Below are positions 26,095 to 34,705 of a stretch of 64,000 nucleotides of DNA, piece by piece. Under the pieces are notes generated by a model. The model was not told where the DNA came from, made no database searches, and saw only the letters and a program-made list of their open reading frames with translations. Positions within the stretch are counted from its first letter, which is position 1. The number at the start of each line of letters is the position of its first letter. Location of the stretch: NCBI RefSeq assembly GCF_001507435.1, contig NZ_LMWH01000026.1, positions 1-64,000 of the forward strand, read 5' to 3'. Origin of the DNA: Streptomyces sp. NRRL F-5122. Lineage in GTDB: Bacteria; Actinomycetota; Actinomycetes; Streptomycetales; Streptomycetaceae. A program made the position numbers and the translations under genes.

Positions 26095-27147
26095 TCAAGC
26101 CGCCCAGACCCGCTCCGCGTAGTCGACGAAGTTGCGGCCCATGATCTTCTCGATACGGCCGGAGGAGTATCCGCGTTGTTCCAGCAGTCGGATCAGTTCG
26201 CGGAACTGGTCCACACCGCGGAGATCCACCACGAAGGGGAGGGTGTCCGCTCGTTCGCCCGCTGCCGAGACACCGGCTTCCTGGCGCTGCGCGACGTGTT
26301 CGGCCAGTCGGGCCCGGTAGGCGTCGAGGTCGTCGATGGCGGTGACGGGTCCGTCGGTGCCGATGCCCACATGGTCCTCGCCGCACACGTTCACCGCGTG
26401 CACGATGTGCTCGACGACGTCGGCTGCACGGGCGTGGCCGGTGGGGTTGAGAAAGGGCATGGAGTAGATGCCGACGAAGCCGCCTCGTGAAGCCACGAGC
26501 CGCAGCTCCTCATCCGATTTGTTGCGGGGCAGGTCGGTCAGTGCGCGGCAGCCCGTGTGGTTGATCGATACGGGCACACGGGAGTGCACGGCGGCGTCCA
26601 GGCAGGTCTGCTCACCGCTGTGGGAAAGGTCGACCATGAGGTGATGGTCGTTGAGGGCATCGATCACCTCCCGTCCGAACGAGGTCAGTCGTGTGGTGGC
26701 CGGAGCGGCCGAGCCTCCGCCGAGGCGGTTGGCCTGGTTGTAGGTCAACTGCACCACGCGGACGCCTCGCTGGGCGAAGGTGGCGATGCGGTCTGCGTCG
26801 TCGCCGACGGCCACCGCGTTCTGGAATCCGTAGACGACGCCGATCCGGCCGTCGCGCCGCGCCGTGCGGATGTCGGCGACGGTGGTGACCTTCAGCAGGT
26901 CGCGGGTGTGGCGGGCGACGATGCCGTCCCAGACGTCGATCTCGTGCAGAGTGTGTTCGTAAGGGGGAAGATCGCCCATCACATAGCCCAGGGTGATGTT
27001 GACGGCGGTCAGTCCTGAGGCCCGGGCGTCGGCCAGTGTGCGCGCGTCGATGCTGAACTGTTCGCTGGGGGGGTTCAGATCTGCGGCCGCCTCCATCGAC
27101 TGCGGGGCGTTGGGGTTGTCGAGTTGGCCGAGCGCGTTGATGATCAT
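26095..27147 (-). CDS. M19 (renal/membrane dipeptidase) family peptidase
   Basis: A 350-residue TIM-barrel hydrolase. The opening IINALGQLDNPNAP is the form used by an actinobacterial branch of M19, and the classical HxD metal pair at this place is not present. Later signatures are clear: GVVYGFQNAVAVGDD, VRVVQLTYNQANRLGGG, MVDLSHSGEQTCLDA, INHTGCRALTDLPRNKSDEE (second metal-site His) and DHVGIGTDGPVTAID. The start chosen is ATG at 27147, 11 bases after the amidohydrolase stop. There is no good ribosome site, so coupling to the upstream gene is likely. It probably acts in the cytoplasm on dipeptides or related amides. It is the last gene of the IclR-controlled unit. Confidence 0.85.
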   Translation of the reverse strand: MIINALGQLDNPNAPQSMEAAADLNPPSEQFSIDARTLADARASGLTAVNITLGYVMGDLPPYEHTLHEIDVWDGIVARHTRDLLKVTTVADIRTARRDGRIGVVYGFQNAVAVGDDADRIATFAQRGVRVVQLTYNQANRLGGGSAAPATTRLTSFGREVIDALNDHHLMVDLSHSGEQTCLDAAVHSRVPVSINHTGCRALTDLPRNKSDEELRLVASRGGFVGIYSMPFLNPTGHARAADVVEHIVHAVNVCGEDHVGIGTDGPVTAIDDLDAYRARLAEHVAQRQEAGVSAAGERADTLPFVVDLRGVDQFRELIRLLEQRGYSSGRIEKIMGRNFVDYAERVWAA

Positions 27148-27158
27148 CGGGGTGCCGG

Positions 27159-28493
27159 TCAACGGTTCTCCCGGGTGCGTTCGATGGTGTAGGCGCTCCG
27201 CGGGAAGCGGCGGCCCCGCTTGACGGTCAGGGTGATCGTGCGAAGGTGGTCGATGTCCGCCAGCGGGTCCTGGGCGAAGACCGCGAAGTCGGCCAGTTTT
27301 CCCGGCTCGACGGTGCCCGTGAGGTGGTCCACACCGGCGCTGCGGGTGCCGACGAGTGTCGCGGAGCGCAGTACGTCCCGGGTCGGAATGCCGCAGCGGC
27401 GGACCAGGAAGGCGAGTTCCTCGTACAGGGCGGGGAAGGGGTCGTCGGGGTCGGTCTCGTAGTCGGTGCCGGTGGCGAGTTCCACGCCCGCCCGGTGCGC
27501 CTGGGCGGTGAGGGCGATCGCCAACTCGGTGTTGCGGCGGGCTCGTTCGATCGCCGCGGGGTCGTCGTCCACAAGTGCGTCGGCGGCCCACATTCCTGCG
27601 GTCGCGTCAAGGACGGTGCCCTGCAACCGCATCCGGGCGAAGAGCGCGTCGAGTCGTGGGTCCTGGCCGGTGACGAGGGCCGCGTGTTCGACGGCGGGTT
27701 TGTTCTTGTAACTGGTCAGCGGGCCGGTGGACGCCTCGTGGGCCAGCAGGGTCACATGCGAGACGGTGTCCACGCCTGCCTCGACGACCTGGCCGGGGGT
27801 GGCGGGGAAGACGGTCGCATGGGCCCATACCGCTATGCCCTGTCGATGTGACTCTGCGGTCACGGCGGCGACGAGCGCGGCGTCGAGGTCCGCATAGATC
27901 TTGATGGCCGAGGCGTACGTGCCGCGGGCCAGGGCCACCGCCAGGGGCAGGTCGGTCGTGTCGGTGATGGCCTGCATCCAGGGCACCTGTCCCGCGGTGG
28001 CGCCCTGTGTCACCTGGTGGGTTCGCACGTCGTCGAAGAAGCTCGGGCCGGCCATCAGCGCCGCATAGTGGATGTCGGGGCCGGCGATCTCGCCCACGCG
28101 TGTGGCCCGCGCGAGGTCACCGACGTGCCGGAGGTCGTCGGCCATGTCCCGCACACCCGTGACGCCGCCGTACACAAGACGGCGCAGGACGGCCTCGGCG
28201 ACCGGGCGATCGGGCGGGGTGGCGAGGTGCTGATGCGCGTCGATGAGGCCGGGCGTTGCGAAGTGACCGCTGAGGTCGACGACTTCGGCGCCGTCGGCGA
28301 GGGCGGCCGCGACATCCGCATCGTCGGCGACGGACCGGATCACCGGGCCGTCCACGACGATCGTCATATGGGGACGGGGGGCGCTGCCCGTCCCGTCGAA
28401 CAGTGTGAGGCCGCGGTAGACCACCAGTTCTCCGGTCTCGGGCGGCGCGAACGACGTTGCCGCCCCGGCACTTTCGTATGTCACGGTCACCAC
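27159..28493 (-). CDS. amidohydrolase family protein (imidazolonepropionase-like)
   Basis: A 444-residue metal-dependent hydrolase. It has a composite beta-sandwich around a TIM barrel: N-terminal VVYRGLTLFDGTGSAPRPHM, metal motif GLIDAHQHLATP (HxH), a barrel Lys in SAIKIYADL, then His in VWAHATVF and VSHVTLLAHEA. The catalytic Asp is in LATGTDYETDPDDP, with the closing strand GTVEPGKLADFAVFAQDP. GTG start at 28493. First gene of a leftward pair with the M19 dipeptidase (11-base gap). The promoter and a perfect inverted repeat lie just upstream. Related enzymes hydrolyse cyclic amides, prolyl dipeptides or N-acyl amino acids. Confidence 0.9.
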   Translation of the reverse strand: MVTVTYESAGAATSFAPPETGELVVYRGLTLFDGTGSAPRPHMTIVVDGPVIRSVADDADVAAALADGAEVVDLSGHFATPGLIDAHQHLATPPDRPVAEAVLRRLVYGGVTGVRDMADDLRHVGDLARATRVGEIAGPDIHYAALMAGPSFFDDVRTHQVTQGATAGQVPWMQAITDTTDLPLAVALARGTYASAIKIYADLDAALVAAVTAESHRQGIAVWAHATVFPATPGQVVEAGVDTVSHVTLLAHEASTGPLTSYKNKPAVEHAALVTGQDPRLDALFARMRLQGTVLDATAGMWAADALVDDDPAAIERARRNTELAIALTAQAHRAGVELATGTDYETDPDDPFPALYEELAFLVRRCGIPTRDVLRSATLVGTRSAGVDHLTGTVEPGKLADFAVFAQDPLADIDHLRTITLTVKRGRRFPRSAYTIERTRENR

Positions 28494-28503
28494 ACTCTCG
28501 AGC

Positions 28504-28522
28504 TGTTACGCTCTACGTAACA
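28504..28522. promoter_or_regulatory. perfect inverted repeat, probable IclR operator
   Basis: TGTTACG (28504-28510), five bases, CGTAACA (28516-28522), perfectly symmetric. It lies 11 bases upstream of the amidohydrolase start codon and about 100 bases from the divergent IclR gene. Its placement over the probable promoter or 5' end of the amidohydrolase mRNA fits repression by the IclR protein. Confidence 0.65.
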
Positions 28523-28623
28523 AACATCTCGCCATATGAAACGAGCTGTACCCTACCTCTGAACCACGGCTGAGGGCACGCCCCCGTCGGCACGGTTCAC
28601 CGAAGACATCGGGAGGGGTTTTG

Positions 28624-29388
28624 ATGCCGCAGGCACAGCGAACGGCCGTGGACAAGGCGCTGGACCTCATCGAGGCCGTGGCCGCAGCTCCCCTGCCTCC
28701 CCGGCTGACCGACCTCGCCGAGGAGGTCGGACTGCACAGGGCCACCGCCTACCGGATCCTGGTGGACCTGGTCCGTCGCGGCTGGCTCCTGCGAGCCGAC
28801 GACCGCTATCTGCCGGGTACGGCCGTCCTGCGCCTTTCGGCCCGGGCGGCACACAATTCGCTGACCGTCCTGGCCCGTCCGGTGCTGGAGGACCTGTCGG
28901 CGCGTACCGGCATGATGGTCAATCTCCAGGTCCTCGACAGCGACGGTTCCCGGGTGGTGGACGTAGTCCGGCCGGATCGCCTGGCGATGATCAGCACCCT
29001 CCGCGACGAGACCCTGCCCGTGCACCGCTTCGCCGGACCACTCGCCCTGGTGGCGGCCCTCGCTCCCCAAGCACGCGGCCCCTACCTCGACGTGGCCCGG
29101 AAGGCGGGACACCCGCTGGACGGAGCGGCGGGGCTGCTCGCCGACATCGAGCACGCCGAATCCACCGGGTTCGCCGTCGAGCACGGCCGCAACGAACAGT
29201 TCGTGGCCTCCGTGAGCCGGGCCGTCGTCCCCCTTCCCGGCGCGCCCGTCTGCGCCGTCACCGTGGTCGGGCCGGACGCCGAGATCGACGCGGAGCGGAT
29301 GAGACGGCTGCAGGAAGAACTCGCCGTCGCCGTGGACACCCTCGGCGAGCTGTTGAGCGGCCCGAGCGCACAGGCCGACGCACGATGA
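28624..29388 (+). CDS. IclR-family transcriptional regulator
   Basis: A 254-residue regulator. The N-terminal winged helix is TDLAEEVGLHRATAYRILVD with wing RADDRYLPGTAVLRL. The C-terminal GAF-like effector domain runs from about residue 80 (LARPVLEDLSARTGMMVNLQ) and includes the conserved effector-site stretch TLPVHRFAGPLALVAAL. The ATG at 28624 follows GGGAGGGG at seven bases. It overlaps the next gene as ATGA and is divergent from the amidohydrolase/dipeptidase pair. IclR proteins of this kind respond to small carboxylates; here a product of amide or amino-acid breakdown is a fair guess. Confidence 0.9.
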   Translation: MPQAQRTAVDKALDLIEAVAAAPLPPRLTDLAEEVGLHRATAYRILVDLVRRGWLLRADDRYLPGTAVLRLSARAAHNSLTVLARPVLEDLSARTGMMVNLQVLDSDGSRVVDVVRPDRLAMISTLRDETLPVHRFAGPLALVAALAPQARGPYLDVARKAGHPLDGAAGLLADIEHAESTGFAVEHGRNEQFVASVSRAVVPLPGAPVCAVTVVGPDAEIDAERMRRLQEELAVAVDTLGELLSGPSAQADAR

Positions 29389-30326
29389 ACGACATCCTCG
29401 TGCTGGACAGGGCCGCCACCGCGGCCGCGCTCGCACCCCACCGCCTCATGTCCGCCGTGGCCGACGCGCTCGTCGCCGTCGCCCGGGACCACGCCTCCGC
29501 GCCGCCGCGGATCGCGGCATTCGCACCCGGCGGGCTGCTCGGCGCCATGCCCGGTTACGTGCCCGGGCTGGGCCTCGCCGCGAAACTCGTGTCGGTGTTC
29601 ACGGACCCCGACCACCCCGGCCGCAGCACCCATCGGGGCATCGTGGCCCTCTTCGACTCCGAGGACGGCCGCCCGCTGGCCGTCATGGACGCGGAACCCA
29701 TCACGGCCTGGCGCACCGCGGCCGCCGCCACGCACAGTGCTCTGGCCCTGGCCCGGCCGGGCCCCGCCGTGGTCGTCGGCACAGGTGCCCAGGCCCGGGC
29801 CCAGGTCTCCCTCCTCGCCTCGCTCCGGCCGGCCGAGCCGGTGACCGTCGCAGGCCGTGACCATGCAGCAGCCCGCGCCACGGCAGCCCTCCATCCCGGG
29901 GGCCGTGCCGTCGACGGCATCGAGGCGGCCGTACGCGCGGCGACCACCGTGTACTGCTGCACCGGAGCGACCCGCCCGGTCCTCCCTCGCCACTGGCTCG
30001 CCCCGGGCACCCATGTGAGCTCGGTCGGCGGCTCCCACGGACCCGAACTGGACCCCGAGACCGTACGCGACGCCGCGCTCTTCACGGAGTGGCCGGGGGC
30101 CGCCACAACACCGCCACCCTCCGGCGCCCACGAGCTGCAAGGACTGCCGGCGGACCGCGCCGTCACCCTACTGGGATCCGTACTGAGCGGGGATGCCCCC
30201 GGGCGCCGCTCCCCCGACGAGCTCACCGTCTTCAAGTCCACCGGCCACGCCGCCCTGGACGTGGCGGCGGCGTACGTCGTGCACCGCACCGCGACCGGCG
30301 GCTTCACGAAGGACCCACTTCCGTAG
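29385..30326 (+). CDS. ornithine cyclodeaminase / mu-crystallin family protein
   Basis: A 313-residue NAD(P)-dependent enzyme. Seen in order: PPRIAAFAPGGLLGAMPGYV, GLAAKLVSVF (the conserved substrate-site Lys), GRPLAVMDAEPITAWRTAAA (RT motif), then the Rossmann fold PAVVVGTGAQARAQVSLLAS (GxGxQA). The ending DELTVFKSTGHAALDVAAA is diagnostic. Members turn ornithine into proline plus ammonia, or act as alanine dehydrogenases, ketimine reductases or related enzymes. The gene overlaps the IclR gene as ATGA. With dipeptidase and amidohydrolase opposite, it points to catabolism of an amino-acid-derived amide whose amine is finally released. Confidence 0.9.
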   Translation: MNDILVLDRAATAAALAPHRLMSAVADALVAVARDHASAPPRIAAFAPGGLLGAMPGYVPGLGLAAKLVSVFTDPDHPGRSTHRGIVALFDSEDGRPLAVMDAEPITAWRTAAAATHSALALARPGPAVVVGTGAQARAQVSLLASLRPAEPVTVAGRDHAAARATAALHPGGRAVDGIEAAVRAATTVYCCTGATRPVLPRHWLAPGTHVSSVGGSHGPELDPETVRDAALFTEWPGAATTPPPSGAHELQGLPADRAVTLLGSVLSGDAPGRRSPDELTVFKSTGHAALDVAAAYVVHRTATGGFTKDPLP

Positions 30327-30596
30327 CCGCGTCGGGCCGCTGGACGCTTCCGCGCGCGTGACGGTCTCAGCTTGGAGCTGCTGCTGGACTGACCGGAGCG
30401 CCGAAGCCGCCGATGGCCGACCGCCGCGAACTTCTGTCCGGTGTTCAAGAGTCGGACCGCCACACGACGAGCCGGGCGTGCAATCACTGAATCAGGCGCT
30501 CCGATGCGGGCCCGCAGGCTCCGCACAGGCGGTGCTGAAGCAGGCCACTGGACAAACCCCGGGAGCCGACAGTGAGCTTCTGGCAATCTGCTTGTC

Positions 30597-31001
30597 GTGT
30601 CCGCACGAAATGGAAGACTGCCCCGGCACCGCGCCTGGCCCCTGACCACCACCGACATAAACGAGTGCCTCGGGCCTTACACCGGCCGCGTCACGGACCT
30701 GCGGTTCCTCACGGGGCATGACAGCGGGACCATCGTCCTGGGCGCGGCATGGGTCGCTGCCAACCCCCGCAACCACGGCCGCGGCATCCACCCGGACATG
30801 GTCGGCTTCCGCATCGACGTCCACCCGGTCGATGCCACTGATCGTGCGGCAACCCGCGCCGTTCTACGGGCGCATGCCCTCCCGCAACTCCACGAATGGA
30901 TCGCGCAGGCGGCCACTGCCCACGAGACCTGGCAGTCGACCGACCACCAACGCTACTGGCGGCTGACCGACGGCCACCTCATGCACGGCGACGAAGCATG
31001 A
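30597..31001 (+). CDS. hypothetical protein (134 aa)
   Basis: A 134-residue protein with balanced composition, unlike the noise frames around it: RAWPLTTTDINECLGPYTG, then DLRFLTGHDSGTIVLGAAWV, FRIDVHPVDATDRAATRAVL and the Trp/Tyr-rich end HQRYWRLTDGHLMHGDEA. It suggests a small alpha/beta protein. The start is GTG at 30597 with no clear ribosome site; an internal start such as the Met at NECLG is not available, so the boundary is uncertain. No family is recognised. It stands alone, separated by ~270 bases from the cyclodeaminase gene. Confidence 0.55.
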   Translation: MSARNGRLPRHRAWPLTTTDINECLGPYTGRVTDLRFLTGHDSGTIVLGAAWVAANPRNHGRGIHPDMVGFRIDVHPVDATDRAATRAVLRAHALPQLHEWIAQAATAHETWQSTDHQRYWRLTDGHLMHGDEA

Positions 31002-31450
31002 GACCGGGTCGGGACGACACGCACACCCCCGCATGAGCGAGGTCACGCGGTCGGGTTCACAACCAACCCGTGGGCCGCACCGGGAAAGCCCATAACCTGC
31101 GGCATCGTCGATCGCGGCCTGCGGCGACTCCTCCGGGTTGTGCGCGAAGTGATCCCGGTGGGTGCGACGGCGACGAGGGACGAAGCCTCCGCTCAACGGC
31201 CGCCGCCGGTGAGGCGTTGACCGTCCGCACGGCCGGAGGAGGACGCGTTTGTCGACTCGTCCGACCACACCAACACCTGCCGCTCGTAAGGCATTGGCGT
31301 CGGCAAGACCACACCAACGCCTCGTCAGCGACAGCCGACCGAGCTGGGCCGGCTGCCTCCCCTGCTCTGCGCATGAGGCCGAGCTCATTTCGGCCATGCA
31401 ACTCTGAAGCGATTATTGCGAAGTTTCCGCTTCATACCTACGTTTGATGC
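31002..31450. other. intergenic region, upstream control of HTH gene
   Basis: About 450 bases without a recognised gene. Near the right end is an inverted repeat, TGAAGCG (31405-31411) and CGCTTCA (31428-31434), perfect arms and a 16-base spacer. Its right edge is 16 bases before the HTH start codon, so it could be an autoregulatory site for the HTH protein. Confidence 0.5.
31405..31434. promoter_or_regulatory. inverted repeat upstream of HTH/MFS operon
   Basis: Perfect seven-base arms TGAAGCG and CGCTTCA, 16 bases apart, in a local AT-richer patch (GATTATTGCGAAGTTT). It lies directly before the ArsR-like gene, whose dimer would be expected to bind such a site. Confidence 0.55.
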
Positions 31451-32044
31451 ATGCGACCGAAGCACGAGCCCGAGCAGATCACCGACCTGTCAAGGTTGAG
31501 GGCGTTCATGAACCCGCTGCGGATGCAGCTCTACCGGCTGCTGTACGCCGCGGGCGGCGCGACCGCCTCACAGCTCGCCGAGCATGTCGACGAGACGCCG
31601 TCGCTGGTCAGTTACCACCTGCGCAAGCTGTCCGAGCACGGCTTCGTGACCCAGGCGAGCGGCCGGAGCACCGACGGCCGCGAGCGGTGGTGGGAGGTGG
31701 CATCCGAGGAAGGCTGGGGATTTCGCGACTCGGACTTCACCGACACCCCGGAAGGCGCCTCCGCCGTAGGCGCGGTGACCCGAGGGATCTTCGACACCCG
31801 CGTCGCCCAGTACCGCACGTATCTCGACCAGAAGTCGGCCTGGGGGAAGGCATGGAATGACGCGGCCTTCAGCTCAGAGTGGCTCCTCGATCTCACTGCG
31901 GCCGAACTCGCCGAGATGAGCGACGAATTCGAGGCGCTGGCACGGCGCTGGCGGGAGCGCGGCAAGGCCGCCAGGACGGCCGGCGACACCGAGGACCGCG
32001 AGCACGTGTCCGTGCACCTCTACGGCTTTCCCTTCCGGCCCTGA
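31451..32044 (+). CDS. ArsR-like winged-helix transcriptional regulator
   Basis: A 197-residue regulator with an N-terminal HTH of the ArsR/HTH_20 type: RLRAFMNPLRMQLYRLLYAA, SQLAEHVDETPSLVSYHLRK (recognition helix), then the wing GRSTDGRERWWEV. The remaining ~110 residues are a helical/aromatic domain (DQKSAWGKAWNDAAFSSEWL), probably for dimerisation or a ligand. The metal-sensing cysteines of classic ArsR are absent. It is followed after 33 bases by an MFS exporter gene, so it most likely represses that exporter and itself until an inducer arrives. Confidence 0.88.
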   Translation: MRPKHEPEQITDLSRLRAFMNPLRMQLYRLLYAAGGATASQLAEHVDETPSLVSYHLRKLSEHGFVTQASGRSTDGRERWWEVASEEGWGFRDSDFTDTPEGASAVGAVTRGIFDTRVAQYRTYLDQKSAWGKAWNDAAFSSEWLLDLTAAELAEMSDEFEALARRWRERGKAARTAGDTEDREHVSVHLYGFPFRP

Positions 32045-32077
32045 CCCGGCCGTATCCCCGACTCGCTGGAGCGTGCC

Positions 32078-33355
32078 ATGCCCACCGCGGAGACAGTCCT
32101 GCCCGAGCGCAGTACCAAACCGGCTCACCGAGACGGCAACGTGCTGCGTTGGCTCACCGCGTACACCGCCTCCCTCGTCGGCGACAGCGTGTACTTCGTC
32201 GCCTTGGGCTGGTCCGCCCAGAAGGCCGCCGGCCCTGCCGAGGTCGGCTTCGTCATGGCCGCGGGGGCGCTGCCCCGCGCATTACTCATGCTCGGCGGAG
32301 GCGTGGTGGCCGACCGGTTCGACCCCCGTAGAGTGATCCTTGGCAGTGACGCGGCGCGCTGTCTCCTGATCCTGACGGTCGCCGGCGCCATCGCGCTGAC
32401 AGCACCGACTCTGTGGATCCTGGTCTCGGTGGCCCTCGTATTCGGTGCCGTGGACGCACTCTTCGTACCCGCTGTCGGGGCCCTTCCACCACGCATCACC
32501 AGCCCCGACCAGCTGGCCCGGGTCACTGGCCTGCGCTCGCTGTCGATGCGCCTCGGCCAGATCGCGGGCCCGCCGATCGGTGGTCTGGCCATGGGACTCG
32601 GTGGACCTTCGGCCGCCTTCGCTGTCGCCGGGCTGCTCTTCGCCCTGACCCTGCCGCTCCTGCTTGCGACACGGATACGGCACCTCGGGGGGCAAGACGC
32701 GATGCAGCAGCCGGGGCCGCCCGGCACGGTGGGCAAGGACCTGCTCGACGGCCTGCGCTACATCCGCCGCCATCGCCTCATCGGCCCGCTCGTCGTCGTC
32801 GGCGCCATCTGCGAACTGGGCCTCACCGGCACCTTCAACGTCGGCATGGTGCTCCTCAACGCCGAACGCGGATGGGGCCCCTCCGGCTATGGCTGGATCA
32901 TCAGCAGCTTCAGTGCAGGAGCGGCCGCCAGCGCCGCGCTCCTCACCATCGTCGGTTGGCTCCCTCGTGCCGGACTGATGCTGGCCGGGACGTTGCTCGT
33001 GGGCTGCGCGGGCGCGGCGACCATCGCGCTCGTACCTGCGCTATGGCTCGCCGCGGTACTCGCCGCGGTCATCGGGCTGAACGCAGGTGTCTTCGGCAGT
33101 CTGGACAACGCCCTCATCCAGACCACGGCGGACCCGGCCTACCTCGGCCGTGTCACCTCCGTCGTCATGCTCACCGTCGTCGGCCTCGCCCCCCTCAGCT
33201 ACCCGCTGGTCGGCGCTGCCATCGGGGTCTGGGGCGCCGCCCCGGTGTTCATCGGCTGCGGCATCTTCGCCGGCCTGGGTGCGGTCATCGCCCTCTCCTC
33301 CGACGCGGTGCGCCACGCCGAACTGGCCCGGCAGCGGCCACGCGTGACCACCTGA
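32078..33355 (+). CDS. MFS transporter
   Basis: A 425-residue multidrug-type major facilitator with 12 predicted helices. The first helices carry RWLTAYTASLVGDSVYFVAL, and motif A is in the loop 2-3 region GGGVVADRFDPRRVIL (GxxxDRxxxRR). The second half begins IGPLVVVGAICELGLTGTFN. The subfamily is that of macrolide/enterobactin-type exporters, which also use the ADRFDRR form. It follows the ArsR-like gene by 33 bases and should be derepressed through it. Likely drug or metabolite efflux; substrate unknown. Confidence 0.88.
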   Translation: MPTAETVLPERSTKPAHRDGNVLRWLTAYTASLVGDSVYFVALGWSAQKAAGPAEVGFVMAAGALPRALLMLGGGVVADRFDPRRVILGSDAARCLLILTVAGAIALTAPTLWILVSVALVFGAVDALFVPAVGALPPRITSPDQLARVTGLRSLSMRLGQIAGPPIGGLAMGLGGPSAAFAVAGLLFALTLPLLLATRIRHLGGQDAMQQPGPPGTVGKDLLDGLRYIRRHRLIGPLVVVGAICELGLTGTFNVGMVLLNAERGWGPSGYGWIISSFSAGAAASAALLTIVGWLPRAGLMLAGTLLVGCAGAATIALVPALWLAAVLAAVIGLNAGVFGSLDNALIQTTADPAYLGRVTSVVMLTVVGLAPLSYPLVGAAIGVWGAAPVFIGCGIFAGLGAVIALSSDAVRHAELARQRPRVTT

Positions 33356-33578
33356 GCATCCCAACCGCATCACGGAACCCGGCCCTCGGCGGAGGCGGCA
33401 ACTGATCTTGAGCAACAGCGCGTCCGGTCAGCGAGCCCGCGCAGAGACGGGCCTCGAGAGTGAGGGCCTTGGGCGCTTGGGTTCGTTCATACAGGCAAGA
33501 ACTGCATGAGCAAGTCGACGTGGAAGGAGTGGAGTTGGGGTTGCCGACTGGCTCTCGGTCGCCTCTCCGACGCTGCCG

Positions 33579-34484
33579 TCAGGGCTGTCGGGACGAGGGT
33601 GCGCTCGGCGGAGTGGAGTCCGCGTCCTGATCGGGTTCGGTCGAAGCGCTCCAGCTGGCAAGCAGCTTCAGGCTTTCCTCCGCGGCGGTCCCGGAGGGTG
33701 CGCTGTAGACGACCACGCTCAGGCCGCTTTCGTCCGGCAGACTCATGGTCTCCTGATCGAGTTCCAGGTCGCCGACGAGCGGATGGTTGAGGCGTTTTGT
33801 GCTCTCGCGGAAGACATGCACGTCCTGGGATCCCCACATCAGGCGGAAGGCGTCACTGCGGGTGGAGAGTTCACCGATCAGGTTCGTCAGTTCCCGGTCG
33901 TAGGGGCTTCTCCCGGCCTCGATGCGCAGCGCGCCCACAGCGAAGCGGGCCATGCGCTCCCAGTCGACGTAGAACCGCCTGGCCGCAGGGCTGAAGAATG
34001 CGAACCTGGCAACGTTCCCCCCACACGTGGAGTCGGCGTACATCTCCGAGTACAGGGCCCGGCCCAGCGAGTTGGCAGCCAGCGTGTCGAGTCGGTTGTT
34101 CATGACGTACGCCGGCAACTGCGGCATTCCCTCGACGATGCGCATCACGCTCGGCCGAACCGTCGGCCGCATCTGCTGCCGACTGGTTCGGCCCTGAGGC
34201 GCCGGTCCGGCAGCGCGGGCGAGGTCGTACAGGTACATGCGCTCGGTGTCGTCGAGTCGCAGGGCGTGGGCGAGAGCGTCCAGCACGCTGTCGGAGACAC
34301 CCTTGAGGTTGCCGCGCTCCAGGCGTGTGTAGTACTCGACGCTGACCCCGGCGAGCGTGGCGACCTCGGCCCTGCGCAGACCGGGCACCCGTCGCTGACC
34401 GTACGTCGGCAGGCCGGCCTGCTCAGGGGTGATCCTGTCGCGTCGGGAGCGGAGGAATGCGCTGACTGCGTCCCGGTTGTCCAT
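33579..34484 (-). CDS. XRE-family regulator with MmyB-like ligand domain
   Basis: A 301-residue regulator. Residues ~10-80 are an XRE helix-turn-helix with the MmyB-type start FLRSRRDRITPEQAGLPTYG and RVPGLRRAEVATLAGVSVEY. The C-terminal part (~100-280) is the MmyB-like ligand-binding fold (NNRLDTLAANSLGRALYSEM, WERMARFAVGALRIEAGRSP, DLELDQETMSLPDESG). The ATG at 34484 is preferred; the frame extends 16 codons further upstream. It is divergent from a SnoaL-like gene, with an imperfect long inverted repeat in between. Family members respond to small diffusible metabolites and repress their divergent neighbour. A second, similar regulator lies at 47449-48345. Confidence 0.88.
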   Translation of the reverse strand: MDNRDAVSAFLRSRRDRITPEQAGLPTYGQRRVPGLRRAEVATLAGVSVEYYTRLERGNLKGVSDSVLDALAHALRLDDTERMYLYDLARAAGPAPQGRTSRQQMRPTVRPSVMRIVEGMPQLPAYVMNNRLDTLAANSLGRALYSEMYADSTCGGNVARFAFFSPAARRFYVDWERMARFAVGALRIEAGRSPYDRELTNLIGELSTRSDAFRLMWGSQDVHVFRESTKRLNHPLVGDLELDQETMSLPDESGLSVVVYSAPSGTAAEESLKLLASWSASTEPDQDADSTPPSAPSSRQP

Positions 34485-34516
34485 GAGGACCAGATTAGGC
34501 AGGCCGGGCGAGGGAT

Positions 34517-34557
34517 GGGGGGTCCCTGCCATTACCTCTCACGGCAAGGACTCCCCC
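34517..34557. promoter_or_regulatory. imperfect inverted repeat, candidate MmyB-type operator
   Basis: Arms GGGGGGTCCCTGCC (34517-34530) and GGCAAGGACTCCCC (34543-34556), 12 of 14 positions paired, spacer ATTACCTCTCAC. It lies 33 bases upstream of the XRE start codon, between it and the divergent SnoaL-like gene. Probably bound by the regulator; not proven. Confidence 0.5.
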
Positions 34558-34705
34558 GTCCCGGCCGCCTGCCGTTGCATGGTGCGTACCCCGATCCTCG
34601 GGGCCCGACCGGTGGGAGGGGAGCGTGCTTCCCGGCCGGCCGACCTTTCCCGTACCGGGTCCGCGAGAGGGCCCGGGTACCGACAAGGCTGAAGGAGCGC
34701 ACAAG

